This document shows positions 52,237-55,020 of a DNA stretch of 64,000 bases, in pieces. The stretch is from contig JAPXFY010000013.1 in assembly GCA_030674185.1 (NCBI GenBank), positions 51,318,067-51,382,066 of the forward strand, in the 5' to 3' direction. Source of the DNA: Monoplex corrugatus (lineage: Eukaryota > Mollusca > Gastropoda > Littorinimorpha > Ranellidae). Below the pieces are notes generated by a model. The model saw only the letters and a list, made by a program, of their open reading frames with translations, made no database searches and was not told the origin of the DNA. The first letter of the stretch is position 1, and each line of letters starts with the position of its first letter. The position numbers were made by a program, and so were the translations under genes.

Positions 52237-53686
52237 CCTCTCTCCCTCTCTCCCTCTCTCTCTCTCTTCTGTCTGATGTTAGTGTAACAAATATTTCTCT
52301 GTGTGTTCAGTCTGAGGTTAGTGTATTATTAAAACAAACATGTTGACTGTGTGAAAAAGTGGGGTGGAGGTAAACATGTTTAAAATGTCTCCAGAGTGTT
52401 GTTGACCTTTGTGATTTAAGACAAATGATAGGCAGCATGTAAATCATCGTGATAAAAGAGAGGAGGGAAATTACAGTAGCTCTGGTACACCACAGATGGA
52501 CATGTTTTAGTGCTGGCCTAAAGGTTTTAGTAACTAAAGTATCTGTGCATGTGACAGGGGTAGAAGGGTGGGGTTTTTGTAGTGGTCTCATGGATGACAG
52601 AACTTGCAGTTATGTGCCATGTTATGACAGGACGTGAATCAGAATCAGCTAAATGTATTCAATAAGTCTGAAACCCCATTTTAAGGGATGTGAACACTTG
52701 AGAAACTTTATGGAAATACAAAATACAGTACATGGTTGTCTTGCTTTAACCTTCTTGTATTTGTATTCTAGAGAGCTTAATTGCCCCTGGATTTCAAATT
52801 TTCTCATGCTTTTTCCCCCCAAAATAAGGTTGCTCTGTTCATTAGTACACTGTGAGCATGTCTGATCAGATATAAAGCTAGAAATTTGTCAGGTGTTGGT
52901 AAACATGCTTTACTTGGATATCCAAGTGAGTATATGTCTTTCTAATCACTGCCTGTCATGTCATTGACACCAAAGATGTCACCAAACATGAATAAATAAG
53001 TGACACATATATATGAGAACAAGAGAAGCACACCTATGCGTGACCACAACACATACAGATGAGTAATGAATTAGAGTATGGCCTACCTAAAGTGTCTAAC
53101 AGCATTTTCATGTGATAGTACTCACAGTGGTCACCAAATGTCACCAAGTACTCCTCAGTTATTTACACAGTTTGTTCAGGTAGTTTTTTCACTGTTTTTC
53201 TTTCCACAACAAAACTACATTCAATGTTCATACGACAGTTTACTAATTGTCAGTACAAAAACAAAAAGATAAAGGCTTGGCGTCAGCTGGCAGTGTATGA
53301 TTTGTTCTAACGGGGAGATCAGATTTTTGTTCAGCTGAATGTATATTAATTTTATTCAGTCTTCTCATTGTTGATTGTAAACATGCTATCTCATTTTTCT
53401 TCTTGTATTTGTATTTGTGTCTTGTCAAACAGAAATTAAAAACAAGTTAGTTGAAAAGAAGAAAAGACACCCTGATGATATCACAGTGACTATGTGTGTG
53501 TGTGTGACAGGAGGAGCAGGCTTGTGGTCTCAGTGGACCCAGGCACAGGGAGATGGCAGTGACCAGCAGCAGGCACCTCCACAACAGCAGCAAACTGAGG
53601 AATTCAGCGACATGTTCGGCATGTTGACCCAACCTGCCACTGAGTACAATGACCTGTCTAGCATGTTTACCAACTTCACTGAATAA
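12324..53686 (+). CDS. ARNT: ARNT/Tango-type bHLH-PAS transcription factor, whole gene, 15 coding exons
   Basis: Exons: 12324-12363, 33814-33856, 36069-36143, 37997-38154, 39693-39772, 42300-42392, 43000-43117, 44451-44480, 45122-45322, 46191-46368, 47117-47223, 48757-48907, 49251-49665, 52070-52142, 53511-53686. They sum to 1938 nt (645 residues plus TAA) with consistent phases and GT-AG introns. The protein has a basic nuclear-localisation-like stretch (about 19-27), bHLH (53-107), PAS-A (about 124-290), PAS-B (323-425) and a Gln/Pro/Gly/Ser-rich tail ending [11 protein letters not shown], comparable to the hydrophobic/acidic activation tail of ARNT. Length is close to Drosophila Tango and shorter than human ARNT1. 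Members of this family are the common nuclear partners of AhR, HIF-alpha, SIM and Trachealess and bind asymmetric E-box-like sites. [20 protein letters not shown] and the exon 9 motif [10 protein letters not shown] separate it from BMAL/Cycle. Expression and splice variants cannot be seen from the sequence. Confidence 0.95.
12634..12838. repeat. Nested palindromic TTAACCC repeat, copy B (intron 1)
   Basis: It starts TTAACCCTTTCACTCCC and contains GCACCCTGCATTGCCGACCA, TGCTAACAAAGCAAAAACTT, then a second AACCCTTTCACTCCC and a perfect inner hairpin around TTTCTGCGGGAAG. It ends TGTCAAAGGGTTAG. All four arm units are present, so it is near full length. Confidence 0.85.
13290..13510. repeat. Two-copy tandem duplication, period about 85 bp
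   Basis: GTCAACCCACAGATAGTCAA with GAAAGAGAGCCTGAGTTTCA and TTGTCTATAGATATCAAA occurs twice in succession (13329-13405 and 13406-13490), followed by a partial third AGTCAACC. Near identity by eye suggests a recent local duplication. There is no coding content. Confidence 0.75.
13550..14150 (+). repeat. Dispersed repeat (also at 24540-24910), split by a LINE fragment
   Basis: GTCAAGGGTCATATGCCAAA, CAGGCTGGG, TAGCTCAGCATCC, then TTGTATTCATTTATATTG, TCTCCTTTACTCTTTGTTA match 24700-24830 (GTCAAGGGTCACATGCC, TTGGTATTCATTTGCATTG). After the LINE piece at 13803-13985 the match resumes (TTTGTTTTCATATTATGTTA). It ends near 14150 in GTGCTATATAAATGAAATAA, a LINE-type 3' tail, so it may be the 3' UTR of an unidentified LINE. 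Confidence 0.6.
13803..13985 (-). mobile_element. RTE-like LINE, 5'-truncated C-terminal fragment with likely target duplication
   Basis: The minus strand reads [39 protein letters not shown] and [11 protein letters not shown], then a short (GATGAT)n tail, the expected end of an RTE-type LINE. It is flanked on the plus strand by TCTTTGTTACTTGT (left, ending about 13809) and TCTTTGTAACTAGT (right, 13985-13998), which look like a slightly diverged target-site duplication. Confidence 0.75.
14198..14456. repeat. Nested palindromic TTAACCC repeat, copy C (intron 1)
   Basis: The copy has TTAACCCTTTGACTCTCACA, ACCATGATAGCAAAGCAAAC, two successive inner hairpins (around TCCTATGGGAAACTGG and TCCTACAGGAAGCTGG) and a right end GGAGTCAAAAGGTTAA. 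The inner hairpin has been duplicated in this copy. Confidence 0.85.
14457..17335. other. No recognised gene (intron 1)
   Basis: No exon or transposon protein was recognised. The stretch is AT-rich, with a tandem-like pair ATGGGCTCTGATGGCTC / AAGGGCTCTGTTGACATC near 15015-15070, and T12-13 followed by a long G tract at 16345-16373 that is a likely assembly weak spot. The frames at 16182 and 17069 show no motif. Confidence 0.45.
17340..17592 (-). mobile_element. tRNA-derived SINE (family S1) abutting the R2/HERO-like LINE
   Basis: On the minus strand a tRNA-like head starts at about 17583 with GTGCCCCGTTAGCACATTGG (A-box region) and reaches CCCAGGTTCGATCCCCGGCG (B-box GGTTCGATCCC), then A17 at 17481-17498. 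The body follows (CAGGGCCGAAACACTTGTC, GAAGACCTTCTGTTGTCTAG, CTCCCTAGAGTTTC) as in the copy at 10575-10850. The cloverleaf is imperfect, so it is not called a functional tRNA. It begins a few bases after the LINE stop codon at 17597. Confidence 0.65.
17597..20921 (-). pseudogene. R2-clade (R2/HERO-like) non-LTR retrotransposon ORF, frameshifted
   Basis: One polyprotein read on the minus strand. The N-terminus has a zinc-finger-like CxCx12Hx5C cluster (Cys35, Cys37, His50, Cys56). RT follows: [51 protein letters not shown] (about residue 447) and AFMDDTTVL (about 549; FMDD instead of YADD, aspartates kept). The C-terminus, in other frames, has the CPLC.......H....C cluster and [10 protein letters not shown] (about 18180-18270), then a restriction-like endonuclease with RPDI and IELTVPYE (17870-17950). 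This RT-CCHC-REL order is that of the R2/R4/HERO group. The main frame is 866 codons. Frameshifts near 18580, 18312 and 18140 split the C-terminus, so the copy is inactive although otherwise well preserved. It lies antisense in ARNT intron 1. Whether this lineage is site-specific cannot be told. Confidence 0.88.
20922..21634. other. No recognised gene
   Basis: The stretch starts with an (AT)n run ahead of the LINE ORF (20899-20920), so part of it may be the LINE 5' UTR. A TATATATATATCG run lies near 21414-21426, and a direct duplication (AAGATAACAATAAAATGAAT, AATCAATACAAGATAA) lies near 21465-21525. No domain was seen. Confidence 0.4.
21635..21855 (-). mobile_element. CR1/L2-like LINE RT fragment
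   Basis: The minus-strand frame contains [20 protein letters not shown], which matches the segment after the YADD box of CR1/L2-type RTs. The LINE at 61736-64000 has ECYSDIKNWMTHNRLQLNDD at the equivalent place. About 70 codons remain with no catalytic residues. Confidence 0.7.
22003..22716. mobile_element. Non-autonomous hAT-like DNA transposon, 714 bp
   Basis: The element is bounded by a perfect 14-bp inverted repeat, CAGGGGTGCTACTC at 22003 and its reverse complement ending at 22716. CAGGG termini are typical of hAT elements. TAATAA occurs immediately outside on both sides, but a clean 8-bp target duplication is not evident. The interior has no transposase frame. It contains GAATTCCCGGAATTCCGG near the left end, a G/C-rich inverted segment at about 22630-22680 (GGGGGGCAGCGCCCCCC), and a tandem 40-bp duplication at about 22265-22347. 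Confidence 0.8.
22735..22890 (+). repeat. Dispersed repeat R-TGCAAAC, truncated copy
   Basis: TTATGTCTATAGTGCAAACA and CAAAGCATGCTCATTGCAGT match the starts of the copies at 23575, 32255 and 49905. The copy ends in a G-rich run of about 14 bases at about 22875-22888. Confidence 0.6.
23205..23275. repeat. Two-copy tandem duplication, 37 bp
   Basis: GTTTGCCTTGACAGAGGTTG followed by GCTGTTAGCCCAA occurs twice directly in tandem. Confidence 0.85.
23575..24240 (+). repeat. Dispersed repeat R-TGCAAAC with internal tandem duplication
   Basis: The copy starts with TTCATGTTTATAGTGCAGGC and TGCTCATTGCACTCTACATT, as in the other family members. Two tandem copies of about 240 bp follow, each with ACACAGTTCATCAA, GATCATAGCATGAAATTAGA, ATCAATACTAGTTACTAC, ACAGTCTTTCACACA and CACGACACATAAAGGACAAA (about 23738-23975 and 23978-24230). 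The frames with [14 protein letters not shown] are repeat artefacts. Confidence 0.75.
24303..24515. repeat. Nested palindromic TTAACCC repeat, copy D (intron 1)
   Basis: TTAACCCTTTGACTCCCGTC at the left, inner CACCAGCTTCCTGCAGG, then two tandem right arms, each with TTTTTGCTGTTGGTGG. The end GGAGTCAGGTTAA has lost a few bases. Confidence 0.85.
24540..24915 (+). repeat. Second copy of the 13550-14150 repeat
   Basis: AGGTCAAGGGTCACATGCC, TTTAGCTCAGCACCC, GATTGGTATTCATTTGCATT and TCATTTTGTATTATGTAAAT align with 13650-14040 without the LINE insertion. A short (GT)n and a (GA)n run lie at 24630-24690. Confidence 0.6.
25005..25640 (+). repeat. Dispersed repeat L500, copy 1
   Basis: GATGCCAGAGGCTCTTTTAG, TATAAATAGTACCC, TTCTGTGCTGGAAAATGCCT and CTGCCTTGTTCTTTTACTTT, ending at ATGGCTATAACTCTGATATG, GGCTATGTGCAGTTGGC and GGGCTTTAAACAACAGTAAC. 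The same order is present at 33195-33745 and 34875-35400. No protein is encoded. The ending is of a type seen in SINE-like units. Confidence 0.7.
25641..27000. other. No recognised gene (intron 1)
   Basis: Only small features were seen: a tandem GAAAGTTACCAACTAGGTAA pair near 25770-25820, a repeat of GTGAGCAAAAATGGTGTGAT near 26270 and 26312, a G17 run at 26738-26754, and (AT)n at 26816-26840. The 101-residue frame at 26196 has no family resemblance. Confidence 0.45.
27001..27183. repeat. Nested palindromic TTAACCC repeat, copy E (intron 1)
   Basis: The inner hairpin is perfect: CACCCTTTCCACCAGCTTCC TGCAGGAAGCTGG and onward, about 30 bp per arm including AACCCTTTGACTCCC. The left outer arm has ACCATGCTAGCAGAGCAAAA. 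The right outer arm is shortened to GATAGGGTGCAGAAGTC, then AAAGGGTTAA. Confidence 0.9.
27184..31403. other. No recognised gene (intron 1)
   Basis: Microsatellites: (GT)n at 27627-27668, (GT)n near 28700-28712 and 29021-29039, (TTC)n at 29298-29325, (GT)n at 31122-31161. A G-run of about 13 bases lies at 28130-28142. 28185-28560 is more GC-rich with frames on both strands but no motif. Three direct motif repeats, CATGTT(A/G)CTGGAAT and similar TTTTCCTTTGTCAGC, lie around 30580-30905. Confidence 0.45.
31404..31622. repeat. Nested palindromic TTAACCC repeat, diverged copy F (intron 1)
   Basis: TTAACCTTTTCCCTCCC, then CCATCCACCAGATTCCTC, ACCCTTTTACTCTCGCCC, AGTCCACCAGATTTTTACAT, CAGCCATGATAGCAAAGCC and a third CCCTTTTACTCCTTCATCC. 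Arms are repeated mainly in one orientation, and the right end TGAAAGGGTAAATTTTT is short. It is an older or rearranged copy. Confidence 0.65.
32255..32530 (+). repeat. Dispersed repeat R-TGCAAAC, long copy running into a CA array
   Basis: ATTTATATCTATGGGCAAAC and CAAAGAATGCTCGTTGCACT are the family start. The body has CATGTCAGTACATAATAATG and AACATGGTTCATCAGAG. A long (CA)n array (32587-32760) follows. Confidence 0.65.
32587..32762. repeat. (CA)n microsatellite
   Basis: CA/GCAC mixed repeat, then an uninterrupted (CA)n of about 75 bp ending at 32760. Frames through it are His/Thr or Cys/Val artefacts. Confidence 0.97.
33195..33745 (+). repeat. Dispersed repeat L500, copy 2, just upstream of ARNT exon 2
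   Basis: AGGCAAGGGGCTCTTTCGG, AGTTCTGTGCTAGAAATTGC, TTGGGTACATGTAATATTAA, CGGCTCTAAGGACATGAG, CCTGGTGATGAATTGGACAG and GTTGTAACCCTGTGCATTAG match copies 1 and 3. It ends about 70 bp before exon 2 (33814). Confidence 0.7.
33814..33856 (+). CDS. ARNT: ARNT exon 2 (43 nt, basic stretch)
   Basis: After the acceptor ATTCTTTGCAG the exon encodes [13 protein letters not shown] and ends at GA|GTAAGT. The basic cluster is a plausible nuclear localisation signal, in the position where human ARNT has a basic KRRP segment. The phase (1 in, 2 out) is required to join exon 1 to the acidic exon 3. The neighbouring frame through the same bases is longer but gives no ARNT-like sequence. Confidence 0.75.
33877..33960. 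repeat. (GT)n with GGT interruptions, then (GA)n
   Basis: The tract starts about 20 bp after the exon 2 donor. TGTGTGGTGTG occurs several times, showing repeated slippage of a compound unit. Confidence 0.95.
34559..34705. repeat. Nested palindromic TTAACCC repeat, copy G (intron 2)
   Basis: TTAACCCTTTGACTCTCACA, GCATCCTGCATTGTCCACCA, AGCTAGCAAAGCAAAA, a collapsed inner hairpin (TTAACCCTTTTATTCAAAGG), then GCGAGAGTCAAAC and AAAGGGTTAA. The inner CACCAGCTTCC arms are deleted. Confidence 0.85.
34875..35400 (+). repeat. Dispersed repeat L500, copy 3 (intron 2)
   Basis: GATGCCAGGGGCTCTGTCAG, TATAAATAGTATCCCCACC, TTCTGTGCTAGAAATTTCCT, CCTGTATGTTTTTCATAAAG and GGATATAGCCCTGGTATGGC, closing with GGACTTTAAGTAACAATAAC. 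It is best matched to copy 1. Confidence 0.7.
35401..36068. other. Intron 2, 3' part; nothing recognised
   Basis: The only tRNA-like hint is TTGGTTCGTATCCCAGG near 35659, resembling a B-box but without a convincing A-box. CCCACCCACCCACCCA occurs at about 35880. Confidence 0.4.
36069..36143 (+). CDS. ARNT: ARNT exon 3 (acidic linker before bHLH)
   Basis: The exon encodes [20 protein letters not shown] followed by KERFA, between TTGACAG and AG|GTGAGT. KERFAR immediately before the basic helix is a strong ARNT signature, shared with human ARNT and Drosophila Tango, and it confirms the phase into exon 4. Confidence 0.9.
36850..37690 (-). mobile_element. RTE-like LINE fragment, internally deleted (ARNT intron 3)
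   Basis: The minus strand from 37666 reads [31 protein letters not shown] and [12 protein letters not shown], then 37198-36990 gives [19 protein letters not shown] and [18 protein letters not shown] (start of RT). 37020-36900 gives a short piece ending [20 protein letters not shown]. It then jumps to the 3' end ([12 protein letters not shown], an ATG-repeat tail) near 36850. [13 protein letters not shown] is shared with the plus-strand remnant at 6230-7840. The YxDD part is missing. Confidence 0.75.
37997..38154 (+). CDS. ARNT: ARNT exon 4 (bHLH)
   Basis: The exon encodes the whole bHLH. The basic region is [15 protein letters not shown], with His56, Glu60 and Arg64 in the DNA-contact positions of ARNT. 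Helix 1 is [15 protein letters not shown], and [20 protein letters not shown] covers the loop and helix 2. Acceptor TGTTACAG, donor AGAG|GTACAT. The near-identity to ARNT is the strongest single identification in the window. Confidence 0.98.
38270..38365. repeat. Two-copy tandem duplication, 47 bp (intron 4)
   Basis: AGTTAGATATTGCTCTTTCC TGTCATGCTGTTTTTTCCTC followed by GCAAG or ACAAG occurs twice in a row, near identical. Confidence 0.85.
39204..39325. repeat. Two-copy tandem duplication, 60 bp, leading into (CA)n (intron 4)
   Basis: GTATGAGAATGTCAGAAATA CTTAAGCAGTGTGTATACAC followed by A(G/A)CAAAACACATGCA occurs twice, at 39207 and 39267. A (CA)n array follows at 39343-39434. Confidence 0.9.
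39343..39445. repeat. (CA)n microsatellite (intron 4)
   Basis: About 45 uninterrupted CA units. All frames through it are artefacts. Confidence 0.97.
39693..39772 (+). CDS. ARNT: ARNT exon 5 (linker and start of PAS-A)
   Basis: The exon encodes [20 protein letters not shown] then LKHLILE, the conserved ARNT linker into PAS-A. A near copy of its first bases lies 31 bp upstream after another CAG (39660-39680). Using that upstream acceptor would shift the frame and reach a stop, so the downstream one is taken as correct. Confidence 0.95.
39773..41574. other. Intron 5, 5' part; nothing recognised
   Basis: T-rich sequence without exons. The 152-residue open frame at 40348 has no motif and no splice context. 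TTCACTGGCAGAG...GTGAACAGG near 41304-41360 is a short imperfect inverted repeat, possibly a remnant of a TTAACCC-type element. Confidence 0.4.
41575..41960. repeat. Large foldback (inverted repeat) element, about 390 bp (ARNT intron 5)
   Basis: The left arm (about 41575-41757) and right arm (about 41777-41960) are inverted copies. Left ACGCATATTTAATACAGCCA pairs with right TGGTTGTCTTAAATATGCAT. Left GCGCAAATTTTCGGCCAACT pairs with right AGTTGGCCAAAAATTTGCAC. Left AATTAGGAGAAAAAGACTG pairs with right GTCTTTTTCTCCTAATT. The loop is only about 20 bp (around CAAATACAAAAATC). Related sequence is at 7262-7510. No ORF. Confidence 0.9.
42300..42392 (+). CDS. ARNT: ARNT exon 6 (PAS-A core)
   Basis: Thirty-one codons, phase 0 on both sides: [20 protein letters not shown] followed by [11 protein letters not shown]. 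This is the beta-strand core of PAS-A and is almost unchanged relative to insect and vertebrate ARNT. Confidence 0.97.
43000..43117 (+). CDS. ARNT: ARNT exon 7 (PAS-A helices)
   Basis: The exon encodes [20 protein letters not shown], then [23 protein letters not shown] and GRILDLK are ARNT hallmarks. The first residues (ADLFS) differ from the usual SEWFG/SDWYG of relatives, while the rest is conserved. Acceptor GATTTTCAG, donor AAAA|GTGAGT. Confidence 0.95.
43255..43494. repeat. Nested palindromic TTAACCC repeat, copy H (intron 7)
   Basis: The right half is tandemly amplified: three successive AAGTTTTTGCTTTGCTAGCA or AC/GT variants with AGGGTGAGGGAATCA. The last one is complete (GTTGACAGTGCAGGATGCTG, GGAGTCAAAGGGTTAA) and shows the full right outer arm. 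Confidence 0.85.
43855..44340 (-). mobile_element. tRNA-derived SINE (family S2) with duplicated body (ARNT intron 7)
   Basis: On the minus strand the head is at 44335-44268: GGTGCTATAGTTAAGTGGGT (A-box), then AGGTCTGGGTTTTGATCCTG (B-box). The body is at 44262-44050: GTAAAGAGTGGAAATTATTC, TGATCTCTCAGGTCAGCATG, TTAAAGATCCTGAAAGTGAT, CAGCATGCATGCCCACC. The body is repeated directly downstream at 44048-43855 (AAAGAGTGGACATTTTTCTG, TTAAAGATCCTGCAAGTCAT, CCAGCATGCACACCC). TTAAAGATCCTG plus the CATGCACACCC ending is a pattern I associate with widespread marine-mollusc SINEs. Confidence 0.7.
44451..44480 (+). CDS. ARNT: ARNT exon 8 (30-nt microexon)
   Basis: Only 30 nt, encoding [10 protein letters not shown], between GTTGTTTCAG and T|GTAAGT. 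The sequence matches the conserved TGTVKKEG segment of ARNT and restores the phase between exons 7 and 9. Because it is a multiple of three, skipping it would delete 10 residues in frame. Confidence 0.93.
45122..45322 (+). CDS. ARNT: ARNT exon 9 (C-terminal part of PAS-A)
   Basis: The exon encodes [20 protein letters not shown], a variable loop, then [20 protein letters not shown] and [16 protein letters not shown] and the VVH.TGYIK.WPP block are diagnostic of ARNT. CpG and GC content are much higher than in the flanking introns. Confidence 0.97.
45690..45905 (+). repeat. Dispersed repeat, same family as 2290-2460 (intron 9)
   Basis: TACTTGGGCATTCCCATGTG, CTCTGTGCTAGCAAGGCCTT, GAAATGAGG, ATGGGATCTGAAACACTGAC and GATTGAAGCATC align with 2300-2465. 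The match stops at GAAGCAT, the point where the palindromic element interrupts the copy at 2462. Confidence 0.6.
46191..46368 (+). CDS. ARNT: ARNT exon 10 (inter-PAS linker and start of PAS-B)
   Basis: The exon encodes a short acidic linker ([12 protein letters not shown]), [19 protein letters not shown], then PAS-B from [27 protein letters not shown] and [13 protein letters not shown] are ARNT signatures. Acceptor CCCTGACAG, donor AG|GTAAGT. Confidence 0.97.
47117..47223 (+). CDS. ARNT: ARNT exon 11 (PAS-B core)
   Basis: The exon encodes [20 protein letters not shown] then [26 protein letters not shown] and HPEDQ match PAS-B of ARNT, the face used for dimerising with HIF-alpha and AhR-class partners in known structures. 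Confidence 0.97.
47638..47978. mobile_element. TTAA-bounded MITE-like element, 341 bp (intron 11)
   Basis: It starts TTAACCCTTTCCCATT and ends AATGGGAGAGGGTTAA, an inverted repeat matching at 15 of 16 positions. The interior is more CpG-rich (CGTCTGTTCACTCCGGCC, GGCCGTGGCCGGCCGCATG) and unlike the CACCAGCTTCC family, although the outer TTAACCCTTT is shared. No ORF of note. Confidence 0.7.
48086..48270. repeat. Nested palindromic TTAACCC repeat, copy I (intron 11)
   Basis: TTATCCCTTTTTCTCCCACA, CAAAAATTTAACTCTTTGAT, inner hairpin CCACCAGATTCCTGCATGAA GCTGGTGGATAGGGTGA, then TTGCTTTGCTGTAATAGTTG, AAGCAGGATGCTAGTGG. The ends are decayed. Confidence 0.75.
48325..48560 (+). mobile_element. Possible CR1/L2-like LINE C-terminal remnant (intron 11)
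   Basis: Two tandem units of about 60 bp (GATACAAATGTA(G/C)CACAGT, TTGCCATTCTTTTTCTGTGT) precede a segment translating to [14 protein letters not shown]. This resembles the F..SGPLSWNKLPLSVR ending of the LINE at 61736-64000. The resemblance is short and frameshifted. Confidence 0.3.
48757..48907 (+). CDS. ARNT: ARNT exon 12 (end of PAS-B)
   Basis: The exon encodes [40 protein letters not shown] and [11 protein letters not shown], closing the PAS-B sheet. It is nearly identical to Tango and ARNT. Acceptor TGTGTGCAG, donor AA|GTGAGT. Confidence 0.97.
49251..49665 (+). CDS. ARNT: ARNT exon 13 (start of C-terminal tail)
   Basis: The largest coding exon, 139 codons, rich in Ala, Pro, Gly, Ser, Thr and Met, with a His/Gly/Tyr-containing middle part ([16 protein letters not shown]). 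Low conservation is expected here. The frame is fixed by the upstream exon and by NSQQ after the PAS-B end, comparable to NSSQ in human ARNT. Confidence 0.92.
49905..50110 (+). repeat. Dispersed repeat R-TGCAAAC copy (intron 13)
   Basis: TAAATCTATTTGTTTAATGC, AGAGAATGCTTGTTGTACTT, GGTGGGGGTTGCCATGTCAG and ACATAGATCATCAGAAAC match the copies at 23575 and 32255. Confidence 0.65.
50385..51800. repeat. Minisatellite, about 22 units of about 66 bp (ARNT intron 13)
   Basis: Each unit reads approximately GTAGAGAGAGCAGGAAAAAA, CAGGAGATAATTGGGGATGG, AAATAAGGGAGACAAAAGTG, TGCGTGT. Units differ by small indels in the A-run and at the TGCG/TACG/TATG dinucleotides. The outer units (50390-50520 and 51700-51800) are more diverged. 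The minus strand is free of stops over most of the array in all three frames (frames of 503, 612 and 462 codons), which I regard as a composition effect and not as genes. Confidence 0.95.
52070..52142 (+). CDS. ARNT: ARNT exon 14 (Gly/Ser/Tyr-rich tail segment)
   Basis: The exon encodes [20 protein letters not shown] followed by TTSP, between TTGACAG and G|GTGAGT. There is no recognisable motif, but the splice sites are good and the phase is needed to join exons 13 and 15. Six bases after the donor a CT array of over 110 bp begins. Confidence 0.8.
52149..52267. repeat. (CT)n array beside the exon 14 splice donor
   Basis: An almost pure TC run of more than 110 bp begins six bases after the GT donor of ARNT exon 14 at 52143. 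It ends with CCCTCTCTCCCTCTC variants. Confidence 0.97.
52268..53510. other. Intron 14, 3' part; nothing recognised
   Basis: No repeat family was matched. The reading frame of exon 15 is open back to 53417 within this intron. Confidence 0.5.
53511..53686 (+). CDS. ARNT: ARNT exon 15 (terminal activation tail, stop)
   Basis: The exon encodes [20 protein letters not shown], a Gln run, [20 protein letters not shown] and SSMFTNFTE, then TAA at 53684-53686. W.QW.....Q and the F..M..ML / F..F.E pattern match the C-terminal transactivation region of ARNT. The frame stays open upstream into the intron to 53417, probably by chance. Confidence 0.93.
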
Positions 53687-53861
53687 CCACCGTGTGGTCT
53701 GTGGACGTGTGGGATGGGATGTGTGGAGGGATGGGGAAGGGCTGTGGTCACAGTGTTCATTGATTCTGATCGTGTCATCAGTTGTGCCCCATAATTATCA
53801 CGCCCTCCTTTTTTTTTCTTTTCTTTAATTCCACTCGTCTTATCCATCATTGATCAGTTTC

Positions 53862-53980
53862 TCCTTTCACTCTCTCACTCTGTCCATTAGATTCCTCAGG
53901 AAGTTCCTAAAGGAGCTGGGGGATCACATGATGGACAGAAAGAGGAAGCTGATGGATAAGGTGAGGGAGTGAAAGGATTA
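53862..53980. repeat. Nested palindromic TTAACCC repeat, decayed copy J (3' UTR)
   Basis: CCTTTCACTCTCTCACTCTG, TCCATTAGATTCCTCAGGAA, then GAAGCTGATGGATAAGGTGA and GGGAGTGAAAGGATTA. Inverted ends are still visible. It lies within the presumed ARNT mRNA. Confidence 0.75.
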
Positions 53981-55020
53981 GAATGTTTGGCATAAGTAAA
54001 CATTTGATTTCTTGTCAAGACTGTACAAAGAATATTTTATGTCTGAATCATGTTTTTATGTGAAATTCACATATTTTACTCTGAGTAAGAGACTGTGAAC
54101 ATGAAAAATTATGTGAGAACCTATAAACAGATTTGTATGGACAAATTTTCTGCTGTGCTGTCAGCTGTTTATGCATACTGTGAGGCCCTGGGTCATGCTA
54201 GTGGATACATATGTCTTTTAATTATGAGACTGTGGCTTAATTTTTAAGTTGGTAAGACCTTCACAGTGAATCATTTCAGACAATGTTAGTAATGAACCGA
54301 ATGAGACTCTGTGCTGTGTAAGAGACTACGTGGAACGAAATCAGTACTGGAGTCTGGTTCTATTACAGATCATGCATTACTTATACGGAGAGGGTTGGGT
54401 CTGTTACAAATCTATGATTGATTCATTCAGATATTGAAGGCAGATTTTAGGATGAAATATAGTTTGCAACGTGTACAAGAGAGATGACTGCAGCATATTA
54501 TGACATTTCCTTGATTGCAAGGGAGGAAAAAGTGCTACTCCTTTGTGGACTGTTGTACTGTGTGTTGTACTGTAATGTATTTTGGGCATTGGAATGTGAG
54601 AGACTAGGAGAAAGTGTGTGGTGTGAAAGAGGTAAACTTTGATTGAAGCGTGTGTTTCATGTTTGATTGAAGTGTATGTTTGTTATCACCTGTTCCTTGT
54701 TATTTTATTTAGAGGTGTATGTGCTGTGGATTACCCCTTTTGTGTCTTTTTGTGTGTATGTGTCCTGTTCTGTTCTGTGTATTTAAATCTTCCATCATAG
54801 TATACCATATTATGGGGTACTGGATGTATGAGTTTTGTCTTCTGAGATATGTTGTTTAGAAACGGAAGCAGTGTTTCAGTCTTCAAAAAAAGATTTAGCA
54901 AAGTTTTAATGTGTCGGTCTTCATGAAAAGATTTAGCGGCATTTTTAAGTGCTGTCTGTAGTCTGAAGTTAAGGTAATTTTGCCCTCCACTCCCCTCTGT
55001 CTCACTCTGTCTGATGTAAG

